Positions 1 to 7,805 of a stretch of DNA of 35,997 nt are shown piece after piece (position 1 is the stretch's first letter; every line of letters starts with the position of its first letter). The stretch comes from CAZYMF01 sp964648215 (GTDB lineage: Bacteria > Desulfobacterota > Binatia > HRBIN30 > JACQVA1): positions 1-35,997 of the forward strand of contig CAZYMF010000029.1 of NCBI GenBank assembly GCA_964648215.1, read 5' to 3'. The notes beneath the pieces are model-generated. The model was given only the letters and a program-made list of their open reading frames with translations, ran no database searches and was not told the origin of the DNA. The translations under genes were made by a program, and so were the position numbers.

Positions 1-903
1 GAGCAGAAGCAGCGCTACCTGCGGCCGATGCTGCGCGGCGAGGAGATCTGGTGCCAGCTCTTCAGCGAGCCGGCGGCGGGCTCCGACCTCGCCGGCCTGC
101 GCACCACGGCGGTGCGCGACGGCGACCACTGGGTCATCAACGGGCAGAAAATCTGGACCACCGGGGCGCACTACTGCAAGTGGGGCATGGTCGTCACCCG
201 CACCGACCCCAACGCGCCCAAGCACCGCGGCATCACCTACTTCATCGTCGACATGAAGGCGCCGGGAATCGAGGTGCGCCCGATCAAGCAGATCAGCGGC
301 GCCTCGGCCTTCAACGAGGTGTTCTTCACCGACGTGCGCGTGCCCGACGGCAACCGCATCGGTGCCGTCAACGACGGCTGGCGCGGCGCGCTGACCACGC
401 TGATGAACGAGCGCGCGGCCATCGGCGGCGGCGCCGGCGGCCCGGGCCTCGACGACCTCGTGCGCCTGGCCAAGCAGGCCGACTGGAACGGCCGCCCCGC
501 CTTCGAGGATCACGCGGTGCGCCAGCGGCTGGCGCGCTTCTACATCCGTGCCCGGGGCCTGCAGTACACCGCCTACCGCACGCAGACGGCGCTCTCGCGC
601 GGCGCTACACCGGGACCGGAGAGCTCGATCGGCAAGCTGGTCGGGGCGCCGCTGCGACAGGAGATGGCCAGCTTCGCGATGGACCTGCTCGGCGCCGCCG
701 GCGCGCTGACGGACGGCAGCATCGTTCCCGACGACGGCGTCTGGCAGCTGACCTACCTCGCCTCGCCGGGACTGCGCATCGCCGGCGGCACCGACGAGAT
801 TCTGCGCAACATCATCGCCGAACGCGTGCTCGGGCTGCCGCCCGAGATCCGCGTCGACAAGGACGTGCCCTTCAAGAACATCCCGAGCGGCTCCCAGGGC
901 TAG
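1..903 (+). CDS. Acyl-CoA dehydrogenase, 3' part
   Basis: The gene enters from the left edge in frame 1 and ends at TAG 901-903, giving 300 visible residues. They cover the C-terminal three quarters of a FAD-dependent acyl-CoA dehydrogenase, the enzyme that introduces the alpha-beta double bond into acyl-CoA esters and passes electrons to ETF. Seen directly are the beta-domain FAD/substrate segment with FSEPAAGSDLAG and GQKIWTTGAHY, and the C-terminal signature GGTDEILRNIIAERVLGLP. At the place where medium-chain enzymes carry the catalytic Glu (EGT) this protein has GGT. That is common in the FadE17-like branch, so the chain-length specificity cannot be read off. It is followed by a repeat and a transporter gene in the same orientation, with no sign of an operon partner. 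The family call is firm; the substrate is unknown. Confidence 0.93.
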   Translation, partial: EQKQRYLRPMLRGEEIWCQLFSEPAAGSDLAGLRTTAVRDGDHWVINGQKIWTTGAHYCKWGMVVTRTDPNAPKHRGITYFIVDMKAPGIEVRPIKQISGASAFNEVFFTDVRVPDGNRIGAVNDGWRGALTTLMNERAAIGGGAGGPGLDDLVRLAKQADWNGRPAFEDHAVRQRLARFYIRARGLQYTAYRTQTALSRGATPGPESSIGKLVGAPLRQEMASFAMDLLGAAGALTDGSIVPDDGVWQLTYLASPGLRIAGGTDEILRNIIAERVLGLPPEIRVDKDVPFKNIPSGSQG

Positions 904-989
904 TCGCTGCGGGGCGCAGCACGCGTGCCGCGCCCCGTTTTTCTTGCATATTCTTCCTTCTTCCTGGTGCGGACGTCGCCGCTAAAGAG

Positions 990-1099
990 ATGAGAAACAG
1001 GAAACGGGAAACCGGAGACCGGAGACCGGCAAATCCGCTCCCTGCCCTCCGACATTGGCCTGGTTTTCCATTCCCGGTTTCCCGTTTCCTGTTTCTCAT
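990..1099. repeat. Inverted pair of purine-rich heptamer repeats
   Basis: Bases 990-1015 and the reverse complement of 1074-1099 are identical over 26 bases, both beginning ATGAGAAACAGGAAACGGG. The left arm continues as tandem heptamers of the type GGAGACC up to about 1030, and the right arm diverges after the shared part. The spacer is 58 bases. The transcript could form a long hairpin ahead of the TauE gene, but there is no U-tract, so a simple terminator is not supported. Related copies lie at 17770-17862 and 31069-31108. Confidence 0.85.
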
Positions 1100-1132
1100 T
1101 CGGCCCGGCTGCTGCTGATCTCCGCACGCTTC

Positions 1133-1894
1133 ATGCACGGCCTCCTCCCCGGGCTGGAACTGACGCCGCTTCAGCTCGCCGCCGCGGTGCTCGTCGTCTT
1201 CGGCGCGGCCCTCGTCCGGGGCTACTCCGGATTCGGCTTCTCGATGCTGGTGGTGATCAGCCTGTCGCTGCTGCGCCCGCCGGCCGAGGTGGTGCCGATG
1301 GTCGTCTTGCTCGAGGTCGCGGCCAGCTTGCGGCTGCTCCCCGCCGTGTGGGGCGACGTCGACTGGCGCTCGCTGCGCTGGCTGCTGGCGGGCGCCGCGG
1401 CGGCGACGCCGATCGGTGTCGCCGTGCTGGCCTCCGTTCCGCCCGACCTGATGCGGGTGGCCGTCTCGGTCTTCGTCGCCGTCGCGGTGGCGCTGCTGTG
1501 GCGCGGGTTCAGGCTGCGCCGGCTGCCCGGCGGGATGGCGACGTTCACCACCGGCCTCGTTGCCGGGCTGTTCAATGGCAGTGCCGCGATCGGCGGGCCG
1601 CCGGTGATCCTCTTCTACTTCTCCTCGCCGGCGGGCGTCGCGGTCTCGCGCGCGTCTCTGATCGCCTACTTCCTCGGCACCGACCTGATCGCCGCCGGGG
1701 TCGCGGCGGCGTACGGGTTGATCAGCCGGGCTCTGTTGTTGCGCACGGCTCTGCTGGTGCTTCCCCTGATCGCCGGCGTCGCCACCGGGCACCGCCACTT
1801 CGTGCGCACCAACCCGGAGTCGTTCCGCCGGTTCGTCCTCGCCTTGCTCCTCGCCCTCGCCGTTGCCGGGATGCTGCGAGCGGTGTGGGGCTGA
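1133..1894 (+). CDS. TauE/SafE family membrane exporter
   Basis: A 253-residue polytopic membrane protein of the TauE/SafE family (anion or sulfonate/sulfite export and related roles). The two characteristic half-repeats are visible: VRGYSGFGFSMLVV near residue 30 and GSAAIGGPPVILFYFSS near residue 150, with about eight hydrophobic segments. I start it at ATG 1133. An in-frame ATG at 1055 lies inside the right arm of the inverted repeat and would add 26 residues encoded by repeat DNA that do not resemble the family. No good ribosome-binding site precedes 1133, so the start is uncertain. It ends 109 bases before the convergent hydrolase gene, with a second repeat between them. The substrate cannot be predicted. 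Confidence 0.85.
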   Translation: MHGLLPGLELTPLQLAAAVLVVFGAALVRGYSGFGFSMLVVISLSLLRPPAEVVPMVVLLEVAASLRLLPAVWGDVDWRSLRWLLAGAAAATPIGVAVLASVPPDLMRVAVSVFVAVAVALLWRGFRLRRLPGGMATFTTGLVAGLFNGSAAIGGPPVILFYFSSPAGVAVSRASLIAYFLGTDLIAAGVAAAYGLISRALLLRTALLVLPLIAGVATGHRHFVRTNPESFRRFVLALLLALAVAGMLRAVWG

Positions 1895-1917
1895 CGCCGT
1901 GAACACGGGCGCGGCGC

Positions 1918-1990
1918 AAAGCCAAGAGCGTAAGGCGAAAGCCGGAAGGACGTCCCCTTCTGGCTTCGAGCTTTCAGCTTGAAGCTCGGC
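1918..1990. repeat. Heptamer-period hairpin between convergent genes
   Basis: The left side (1918-1949) is a purine-rich run with about 7-base spacing of AAGCC/AAGGC-like units. The right side (1953-1990) is a pyrimidine-rich complement of the same type. Around 1936-1968 they pair as an imperfect hairpin (CGAAAGCCGGAAGG against CCTTCTGGCTTCG, one bulge and one wobble). It lies between the convergent TauE and alpha/beta hydrolase genes and could end transcription from both sides, although no T-run follows. Confidence 0.6.
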
Positions 1991-2003
1991 CTCGAAGAGG
2001 CCG

Positions 2004-2837
2004 TCAGAGCTTCTCTAGCACCTCTGCCTCGGGCTGCGGTGTGTGCAGTTGTCGCCAGGCGTCGTTGAGGAACAGCGCGATCTCTCGTGCCGTCGTGTGG
2101 GGGTTGTCGAGGAAGACGTGGTGGCCCGTGCGGGGGACCTGCACCAGCCGCGAGTGCCTGATCTGGTGCAGCGTGCCGATCGCGCTGGCCCGGTCCATGA
2201 CCGGGGAGTCGCTGCCGCGCAGAAACAGCGTGGGGCAGGGAATGTCGGCGAGCCGGTTGGCGATGCCGGGGACGGTGAGCTGGCGCAGGGCGTTGCGGTC
2301 GAAGTTGAGCGTCAACGCCGTCCCGCTCTCGGTCAGCAGGTTGTCCGCGACCACCCGCAGATGGTCGTCGTTCGCCAGTCGCGTCACGTGCTCGCGCAAA
2401 TGCGCCAGGGCGGTATCGCGATCGGCGAAGACATCGTGATTCCGATTCCCCGCCTGGTGCAGATAGTCGATCTGCCACGCCGGCGGCGGGATGTTGATGT
2501 CGATTGGCACCAGGGCCCACACCCGTTCGGGCCGGCGCAGCGCATACTCGGCGGCGAGCAGGCCACCGAGAGCGTGGCCGACCAGCGCCAATCGGGTCAG
2601 TCCCTGCTTGGTGACGAGCGCGTCGAGGTCGGCGACGTAATCCTCGGTGCGGTACGAATCCGGTCGCGGGCTGCGGCCATGGCCGCGCAGGTCGGGAGCC
2701 AGCAGATGGAAGCGGTCGGATAGGTGTCGCGCCATCGGCTCCCACAGACCTCCGGCGCCCATCATGCTGTGGATCAGGACCACCGCGGGAAGCTCGGGAT
2801 CGCCCCATGCCCTGAACGCCAACTCGACCGGCAACAT
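2004..2837 (-). CDS. Alpha/beta hydrolase lacking its Ser nucleophile
   Basis: A 277-residue protein with a complete alpha/beta-hydrolase layout. It has the oxyanion-side HSMMGAGG near residue 23, LRGHGRSPRPD near 50, the nucleophile elbow at 85-92, a cap region, the acid GSD at 208-210 and the base in TGHHVFLDNP near 239. The elbow reads GHALGG, so the Ser that should sit at residue 89 is Ala (codon GCT, 2571-2573). As sequenced the protein cannot work as an ordinary Ser hydrolase; it could be a pseudoenzyme, a binding protein, or contain a base-call error. The start is well supported: GGGGGAGGT lies 7 bases upstream of the ATG. A TTGACA-like hexamer on the minus strand at 2887-2892 hints at its own promoter, but the -10 is poor. 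Confidence 0.88.
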   Translation of the reverse strand: MLPVELAFRAWGDPELPAVVLIHSMMGAGGLWEPMARHLSDRFHLLAPDLRGHGRSPRPDSYRTEDYVADLDALVTKQGLTRLALVGHALGGLLAAEYALRRPERVWALVPIDINIPPPAWQIDYLHQAGNRNHDVFADRDTALAHLREHVTRLANDDHLRVVADNLLTESGTALTLNFDRNALRQLTVPGIANRLADIPCPTLFLRGSDSPVMDRASAIGTLHQIRHSRLVQVPRTGHHVFLDNPHTTAREIALFLNDAWRQLHTPQPEAEVLEKL

Positions 2838-2946
2838 CGGAGATACCTCCCCCTTTTCCCGGTCCCCTAGGAGAGCCCCACCTTCTTGTCAAGTAGAATT
2901 CACCACCCTCTCATTTGGGGGCCGATAAAGTCTCCTTTCCAGGTTC

Positions 2947-3708
2947 TCAGCCGACCATGGTGAGGCCACCACTGACGCTGAGCACCTGCCCGGTGATGAA
3001 ATCGGCGTCGGGAGAGGCGAAGAAAGCGACCGCCGCGGCGATGTCCTCGGGGGTACCCAGCCGGCGGAAGGGAACGGCTCGGGTCATCGCGTCGATGACC
3101 TTGGCCCCGTCGGGGCCGCTGGTGATCTGCTCGAGCAGTGGCGTCTTGGTCGGTCCGGGGGCGACGGCGTTGACGTTGATGTGGTGGCGCGCCACCTCGC
3201 GTGCCAGCGTCTTGGAGAAGGCGATGATGCCGCCCTTGCACGCGGAGTAGACGGCCTCGCCCGTGCTGCCGACGCGTCCGGCATCGGAGCTGATGCTGAT
3301 GATCTTGCCCGCGCCGCGCGCGATCATGCCGTCGAGCACGGCGCGGCAGCAGTGAATCGGGCCGTTGAGATTGATGGCGATCACCTTCTGCCACAGCGCC
3401 GGGGTGTTCTGGACGAACGGCTCGATGCGATCCCAGCCGGCGTTGTTGACCAGGATCTCGACGTCGTCCCAGAGGGCCTTGATCCGTGCCACGGCCTGCT
3501 GCACCGCGCCGAGGTCGGTGACGTCGACGCTCACCGCGGCGGCCGTTCCCCCTGCCTGTTGAATCGCGGCGGCGGTTTCTTCGGCGCCGGCGAGGTTGAC
3601 GTCGCCGCAGGCGACGCGAGCGCCGTCGGCGGCAAGCCGTTGCGCAATGGCCCGGCCGATACCGCTGCCGGCGCCGGTGACGAACGCAATGCGGGAATCG
3701 AGACGCAT
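2947..3708 (-). CDS. SDR dehydrogenase, BadH-like
   Basis: A 253-residue short-chain dehydrogenase/reductase. Visible are the Rossmann glycine motif TGAGSGIG (11-18), NNAG (88-91), and the catalytic Ser141, Tyr154 and Lys158 (YSACK). The stretch NNAGWDRIEPF, then SSDAGRVGSTGEAVYSACKGG-type sequence, and the C-terminus FITGQVLSVSGGLTMVG match the 2-hydroxycyclohexanecarboxyl-CoA dehydrogenase (BadH) branch, which acts in alicyclic or cyclohexanoyl-CoA ring degradation. I start at ATG 3708 because the family begins right before the Rossmann strand; the frame is open 47 codons further upstream but that part is unrelated. It is transcribed toward the alpha/beta hydrolase with a 109-base gap. No other ring-degradation gene is next to it, so the substrate remains a guess. 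Confidence 0.9.
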   Translation of the reverse strand: MRLDSRIAFVTGAGSGIGRAIAQRLAADGARVACGDVNLAGAEETAAAIQQAGGTAAAVSVDVTDLGAVQQAVARIKALWDDVEILVNNAGWDRIEPFVQNTPALWQKVIAINLNGPIHCCRAVLDGMIARGAGKIISISSDAGRVGSTGEAVYSACKGGIIAFSKTLAREVARHHINVNAVAPGPTKTPLLEQITSGPDGAKVIDAMTRAVPFRRLGTPEDIAAAVAFFASPDADFITGQVLSVSGGLTMVG

Positions 3709-3872
3709 GGCCGCGGTATAGTTGAGCGCTCGGGAGTCTTGCAAGGAGCCGGTCCGCAGGTGAGAGTGGGGAGTCGCGATTCGCCGGAGGAGAAGCGATG
3801 CCCGATCGGGGATTCTGGTATCGGGCGACCTTGCTCTGTCAGCTTGCAACTGTCACCTTTCGACTGCTTCCG

Positions 3873-4616
3873 ATGCCACGTCGCTGCTTTCCTCTGCTGC
3901 TCTCGCTCCTGCTGCTGCCGGCGCTGTGCCGGGCCGACGTCGTCTTGCCGCCGCCCGGCACCGACGGCTGGCGAGCGCTGGAGTTCCCCAGGATTGCGAA
4001 GCACACGGTGTACACCGTGGTGCGCGACGGCGACCTGCAAGCCGTCAAGGCGGAAGCGGATTGCTCTGCCTCCGCGCTCTACCTGCCGTCGCCAGACCTC
4101 GACCTGACCCGGACCCCGCGACTGCAATGGCGCTGGAAGGTCGTGCAGCCGCTTCAGATCGCCGACGAGCGGGTCAAGGCCGGGGACGATTTCGCCGCCC
4201 GTGTCTACGTCATGTTTCGCTTCGATCCCGAGCATGCCTCGCTGTGGCAGCGGCTGCAGCACGCGCTCGGCACCAAGCTCTATGGCGACATTGTTCCCGG
4301 TACGGCCATCAACTACGTCTGGTCCGGTCGTCAGGCCGCCGGCACCCATTGGGAGAACCCATTCGCATCCACGGCGCAGATGGTTTCGCTCGGTGGCGGC
4401 CCGCTGGCGCAGTGGCAGACGGAGGTGGTCGACATCGCCGCCGACTACCGCTCGCTGTTCGGCCACGACGCCCCGCCGGTGCTCGCGGTGGCTTTGATGA
4501 CGGACGCCGACAACTCCTGCCAGCGGGCCGCCGCCGAGTACGCCGACTTTCGCTTCGTGGGGCCGAAGCCGGAAGCGGAAAGCCGAGAGCGAAAAGCCGG
4601 AGGTCCCACCACGTGA
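3873..4616 (+). CDS. DUF3047 secreted protein
   Basis: A 247-residue exported protein matching the DUF3047 family by its core: WRWKVVQPL near 90, then GDDFAARVYVMF, INYVW, and VALMTDADNS near the end. From ATG 3873 the N-terminus is a clean signal peptide (MPRRCFPLLLSLLLLPALCRA, cleavage before DVVLPP), so I prefer it to the in-frame ATG at 3798. Its function is unknown; DUF3047 proteins are predicted periplasmic beta-rich proteins. Its last 17 or so codons run through a purine-rich heptamer repeat, producing a charged tail (PKPEAESRERKAGG). The stop TGA overlaps the GTG start of the cytochrome gene by four bases, which implies translational coupling and a shared role with that redox protein. 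Confidence 0.82.
   Translation: MPRRCFPLLLSLLLLPALCRADVVLPPPGTDGWRALEFPRIAKHTVYTVVRDGDLQAVKAEADCSASALYLPSPDLDLTRTPRLQWRWKVVQPLQIADERVKAGDDFAARVYVMFRFDPEHASLWQRLQHALGTKLYGDIVPGTAINYVWSGRQAAGTHWENPFASTAQMVSLGGGPLAQWQTEVVDIAADYRSLFGHDAPPVLAVALMTDADNSCQRAAAEYADFRFVGPKPEAESRERKAGGPTT
4565..4599 (+). repeat. Purine-rich heptamer repeat inside a gene junction
   Basis: Five units with exact 7-base spacing (GAAGCCG, GAAGCGG, AAAGCCG, AGAGCGA, AAAGCCG) lie over the last codons of the DUF3047 gene. The array ends in GGAGGT (4599-4604), the ribosome-binding site of the following cytochrome gene. Confidence 0.65.
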
Positions 4617-5503
4617 ACGGGTCGCGCTCGAATCGGCGACGACCCGCGAGCGTCGCCGCCGCCTTGATCCTCGTGCTCACGGCGACCGCCCGGGCCGGCG
4701 ATGCCGGGCGCGGTCGCGCGATCTTCGCCCTGGCCGCGGGCTGCGGCTGTCACACGCCGAGCAACGGTCCCGTCGGCGCCGGCGGTGGCAAGGTGCCGAC
4801 CCCCTTCGGCACGTTCTACGGCAGCAACATTACGCCCGACCCGGAGACGGGAATCGGTCGCTGGAGCGACGAGGAGATCGCCGCGGCCATCCGTTCGGGC
4901 GTCCTGCGGGAAAAGGGCGCCGAGTCGCCGGCGATGCCCTACTACCAGTACGCCGGCATGTCGGATGCCGACGTCGCCGACCTGATCGCGTACCTGCGCA
5001 CCCTGCCCGCGGTGCGGCGGCCGAATCGCGCGCACGAAGGGGAGGTGCCGCTGGCGCGCTGGGCATACGCGGCCTGGCGCCTGCTCTTCGGGCGCCGGCC
5101 GGCGCCCCCCGCGCGGGCGCCGGCGGCGGGAGTCGACCGAGGCCGCTATCTCGCCGACCACGTGGCGATCTGCGGCGACTGCCACACCCCGCGCAACTGG
5201 TTCGGGGCGCCCGAACGCACGCTCTACCTCGCCGGGACCAAGCACGGCCCCGGCGACAAGTCGGTCCCGAACATCACGCCCCACAAGACCGGCATCGCGG
5301 ATTGGGACGCGGGCGACATCGTCAACCTGCTCACTCTGGGAATGATGCCCAACATGGACAACGTTCAGGGCTACATGGCCGACGTGATCGACGGCCACGG
5401 CGGCGGGCCGGGCTACAAGGACGCGCCGGTGAACGATCTGAAGGACATCGCCGCCTATCTGAAGAGCGTCCCCCCGATTGACAACCCGGTGACCGACCAG
5501 TAG
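4613..5503 (+). CDS. Diheme cytochrome c with an odd first heme motif
   Basis: A 296-residue periplasmic diheme c-type cytochrome with two class-I cytochrome domains (about 28-132 and 172-288). The start is GTG 4613, eight bases after GGAGGT and overlapping the previous stop; a signal peptide ends near TARA (28). The second heme site is a normal CGDCH (187-191). The first is CGCH (44-47), with one residue rather than two between the cysteines. Aligning on the final CH puts Gly where the first Cys should be. Both domains keep the downstream segments FYGSNITPDPETGIG and VPNITPHKTGIADW typical of the alcohol-dehydrogenase-type cytochrome subunits. No catalytic dehydrogenase is adjacent, so the electron donor is unknown; DUF3047 and the cytochrome c' gene flank it in one apparent operon. 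Confidence 0.9.
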   Translation: MNGSRSNRRRPASVAAALILVLTATARAGDAGRGRAIFALAAGCGCHTPSNGPVGAGGGKVPTPFGTFYGSNITPDPETGIGRWSDEEIAAAIRSGVLREKGAESPAMPYYQYAGMSDADVADLIAYLRTLPAVRRPNRAHEGEVPLARWAYAAWRLLFGRRPAPPARAPAAGVDRGRYLADHVAICGDCHTPRNWFGAPERTLYLAGTKHGPGDKSVPNITPHKTGIADWDAGDIVNLLTLGMMPNMDNVQGYMADVIDGHGGGPGYKDAPVNDLKDIAAYLKSVPPIDNPVTDQ

Positions 5504-5537
5504 CACCGACGGCAACGTTTTCTCGGGAGGTTGCTGC

Positions 5538-5999
5538 ATGTCTGGAAAATGGGGTGCCGTGGTCGCCGTGTTCGTTCTTTTCGCCGGCGTCACGTCGGCG
5601 AGTGCTCGTGAGATCAAGCCGGAAGAGCTGCCGGCGGGCCCGATCCGCGATCGCTACGAGCTCATGGAAGGAATCGGCAAGCACGCCAAGGTCGTCGGCG
5701 ATGCCATGAAGTCGGGCGACTTCAGCCACGTGGGCGAGGCGGCCGGCAAGATCCACGCCGCCGCCGGCAAGATCCTCCCGCTCTTCCCCAAGGGAAGCAC
5801 CGATCCGAAGTCGCGGGCCAAGCCCGAGATCTGGACCGACTGGGCCAAGTTCGAGGCCGGCGCCAAGGGTCTGGAGCAGACCTCCGCGGCGCTGGCGGAG
5901 GCGGCCAAGAGTGGTGGCAACGTGCCCGGTGCAGCGAAGAAGATGTTCCACGCGTGCAAGAGCTGCCACGACCAGTTCCGCGTGCCCGAGAAGAAGTAG
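5538..5999 (+). CDS. Cytochrome c' (c556-type) family protein
   Basis: A 153-residue protein with a signal peptide (cleavage after ASA, about residue 23), a mostly helical body and the heme site CKSCH at 140-144, close to the C-terminus. This is the layout of the four-helix-bundle cytochrome c'/c556 family. GGGAGG lies seven bases before the ATG. It starts 34 bases after the diheme cytochrome stop, so the three genes from 3873 probably form one transcript for a small periplasmic electron-transfer unit. Whether it binds gases such as NO, as some cytochromes c' do, cannot be told from the sequence. Confidence 0.9.
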   Translation: MSGKWGAVVAVFVLFAGVTSASAREIKPEELPAGPIRDRYELMEGIGKHAKVVGDAMKSGDFSHVGEAAGKIHAAAGKILPLFPKGSTDPKSRAKPEIWTDWAKFEAGAKGLEQTSAALAEAAKSGGNVPGAAKKMFHACKSCHDQFRVPEKK

Positions 6000-6036
6000 C
6001 GGCGGTGGCGTGGCCGTGGCGCGGGGGGCACGCAGA

Positions 6037-6115
6037 CACAGGCTGGAAGCCTGTGCCGCCTCCTATGCCGCGGCACGGTTTCCCGACATGCAGTGGCACA
6101 GGCGTCCTGCCCGTG
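6037..6115. repeat. Two related small hairpins
   Basis: The first hairpin, 6037-6055, pairs CACAGGCT with AGCCTGTG around a GGA loop. The second, 6097-6115, pairs CACAGGC with GCCCGTG with one mismatch. They share the leading GGCACAGGC or CACAGGC and look like two copies of one short palindromic element, placed between the cytochrome c' gene and the convergent HIT-like gene. Confidence 0.6.
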
Positions 6116-6124
6116 TTCTGCGGC

Positions 6125-6430
6125 TCACGATCGCGAACGTCGCGGCCACCACGCCGGATAGGGCCGAGCGTGGAGGTGGTAGTGCTCGGGGATCTGGCGC
6201 ATGTGGTCGTCGAAGTACCAGCCGCCGGGATACTTCTCGTCGGCGATGGCGGCGAGAGCCCGCTGCATCACCTCGCGTTCGCTCGGCGTCGGTTCACGCC
6301 GGTGCTCGCCGATGACGGCCATGGGCACGTCGCACGAGTCGCAGTCGATGATGATGAAGCGAAACGGCTCGTCGTACTCGGCGTACCAGGTGGTCAGGCG
6401 GGCGCATTCGCAGAGCTCGCAGCCGGGCAT
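6125..6430 (-). CDS. Small HIT-like protein with two CxxC pairs
   Basis: A 101-residue protein with CELC at 4-7, IIIDCDSCDVPMAV with a second CxxC at 30-33, a His at 43 and IPEHYHLHAR near the end. The HxHxH stretch at 83-87 fits the histidine triad (HIT) pattern of nucleotide hydrolases and transferases, and the paired cysteines resemble a zinc site like that of GalT-type or aprataxin-like HIT proteins. The length is short for HIT (usually 110-150) but the order of elements is right. The start is ATG 6430 with AGGGG just upstream. It stands alone, convergent with the cytochrome group and divergent from the YdjM-like gene. The family link is by motif only; the substrate is unknown. Confidence 0.65.
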   Translation of the reverse strand: MPGCELCECARLTTWYAEYDEPFRFIIIDCDSCDVPMAVIGEHRREPTPSEREVMQRALAAIADEKYPGGWYFDDHMRQIPEHYHLHARPYPAWWPRRSRS

Positions 6431-6603
6431 GGTCCCCTGCTAGCACAGCTGCGGGCTGGCGGCGACGTGCCGCACCCGAGCCGCGGTTGCGGGAACCCCC
6501 GTCGACTACTACCATCTCGCGCTACCAACGTACTCGCGGAGGCAAAGATGTCGACCTCGAGCGGCTCCCCGCGTGTCACGCCGAAGCGGAGCGCGGCGGC
6601 CGC

Positions 6604-7665
6604 GTGGACAATCTGACCCACACGCTCGTCGGCGCCTGCCTCGGCCGGGCGGGGCTTGATCGCCTGTCGCGGCTGGCGCTGCCGACGTTGTTGATCTCGG
6701 CCAATCTGCCCGATGTCGATGCCGTCGCCGGCTTCTGGGGGCATCTCGCCTATCTCGACCATCATCGCGGCGTCACCCATTCGGTGCTCGGGATTGTCAT
6801 CGAAGCACCGCTGCTCGCCGCTGCCGTGGTGGCCTGGGATCACCGGCGTCGTCGCGGCGGCGAGACGCCGGGAGCGAGCTTCGGTTGGCTTCTGCTCGTC
6901 GCCTTCTGCGGCCTGGCCAGCCATCTCCTGCTCGACTACACCAACTCGTACGGCGTCCGCCCCTGGCTGCCCTTCGACCCCGGATGGATCTACGGCGATC
7001 TGGTGTTCATCGTCGATCCGGTCATCTGGCTGCTGCTGGCGGGCGGCCTGGTGCTCGGGACGCGGACGCGCCCGGGCTTGCTCGGCTGGGCGCTTCTCGG
7101 CGCGGCGCTCACCGCCGCCGTGCTGCGCGTGGGGGCGGTTCCGCCCGCGATGCGCTGGCTGTGGTGTGCCACCGTCGTGGCGATGGCGCTCGGCCGCGGC
7201 TGGGGAACCTGGAGGGCGAGGCGCGCCGCCGCGGCGGCGCTCGCCGGGCTGGTGCTCTACTGGGCCGGATTGACGGTGGCGCACGCCGACGCGCTTCGCC
7301 TCGCGCTGCGCAACGCTCCCGCCGGGCAGGTGGCGGCGCTGCCGGAGCTGGCCGACCCGCTGCGCTGGCGAGCCTTTGCGGCCACTGCTGAGGACCTCTA
7401 CGTCCGCGACGTCTCTCTTCTCGACGCGCGGGCGGCCCAGGCGCCGTGGCGTACCATGCCGCGCCATCTCGACGCGCCGGAGGTGGTGCGCGTGAAGTCG
7501 ACCTACCCCGCCTGCGTGATGGCCGGCTTCGGCCGCTACCTGGTGGCCGAGGTGCTCCACCGTGGGCCGGCTCCTGTCGTCGTCCTGAGTGACGCCCGCT
7601 TCGCCCGCCCGGGACGGCCGGGTTTTGCCGCCGTCCGCATTCCCGTCGACGGTACGCCGCCGCCC
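6604..7665 (+). CDS. YdjM/LexA-regulated membrane-bound hydrolase family, cut by gap
   Basis: The visible 354 residues begin at GTG 6604 with VDNLTHTLVGACLGRAGL, the standard opening of the YdjM family of inner-membrane metal-dependent hydrolases. Metal-site motifs follow: ANLPDVD near 40, HRGVTHS near 58, and HLLLDYTNSYGVRPWLP near 105. Several membrane helices lie between about 85 and 215, followed by a long soluble C-terminal part. The frame is open upstream to 6487, but that extension is not family-like. The gene runs into the N gap at 7666, so its 3' end is missing. The 40 bases just after the gap may hold its last codons but cannot be placed in frame. The catalytic activity of this family is not established. 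Confidence 0.83.
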
Positions 7666-7765
7666 NNNNNNNNNNNNNNNNNNNNNNNNNNNNNNNNNNN
7701 NNNNNNNNNNNNNNNNNNNNNNNNNNNNNNNNNNNNNNNNNNNNNNNNNNNNNNNNNNNNNNNNN
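7666..7765. other. Scaffold gap, 100 N
   Basis: Exactly 100 unknown bases, the usual placeholder for a gap of unknown size. The two flanks share no sequence, so the real distance is open. It truncates the YdjM-like gene. Bases 7766-7805 after it lie outside any gene I can define. Confidence 0.95.
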
Positions 7766-7805
7766 CTGAGCCGCATCGAGGTGCGCCTGACCCGAGAGCG
7801 CGCGC

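Noticed and set aside
2887..2892. TTGACA promoter element for the alpha/beta hydrolase
   Set aside because: The matching -10 position reads TAGGGG, too weak to list as a promoter.
3926..4612. Upstream extension of the diheme cytochrome frame
   Set aside because: Arg- and Ala-rich shadow of the DUF3047 gene; the true start is GTG 4613 with a ribosome-binding site and signal peptide.
7766..7805. Tail of the YdjM-like gene after the first gap
   Set aside because: All plus-strand frames are possible because the gap length is unknown, so no coding call is made.
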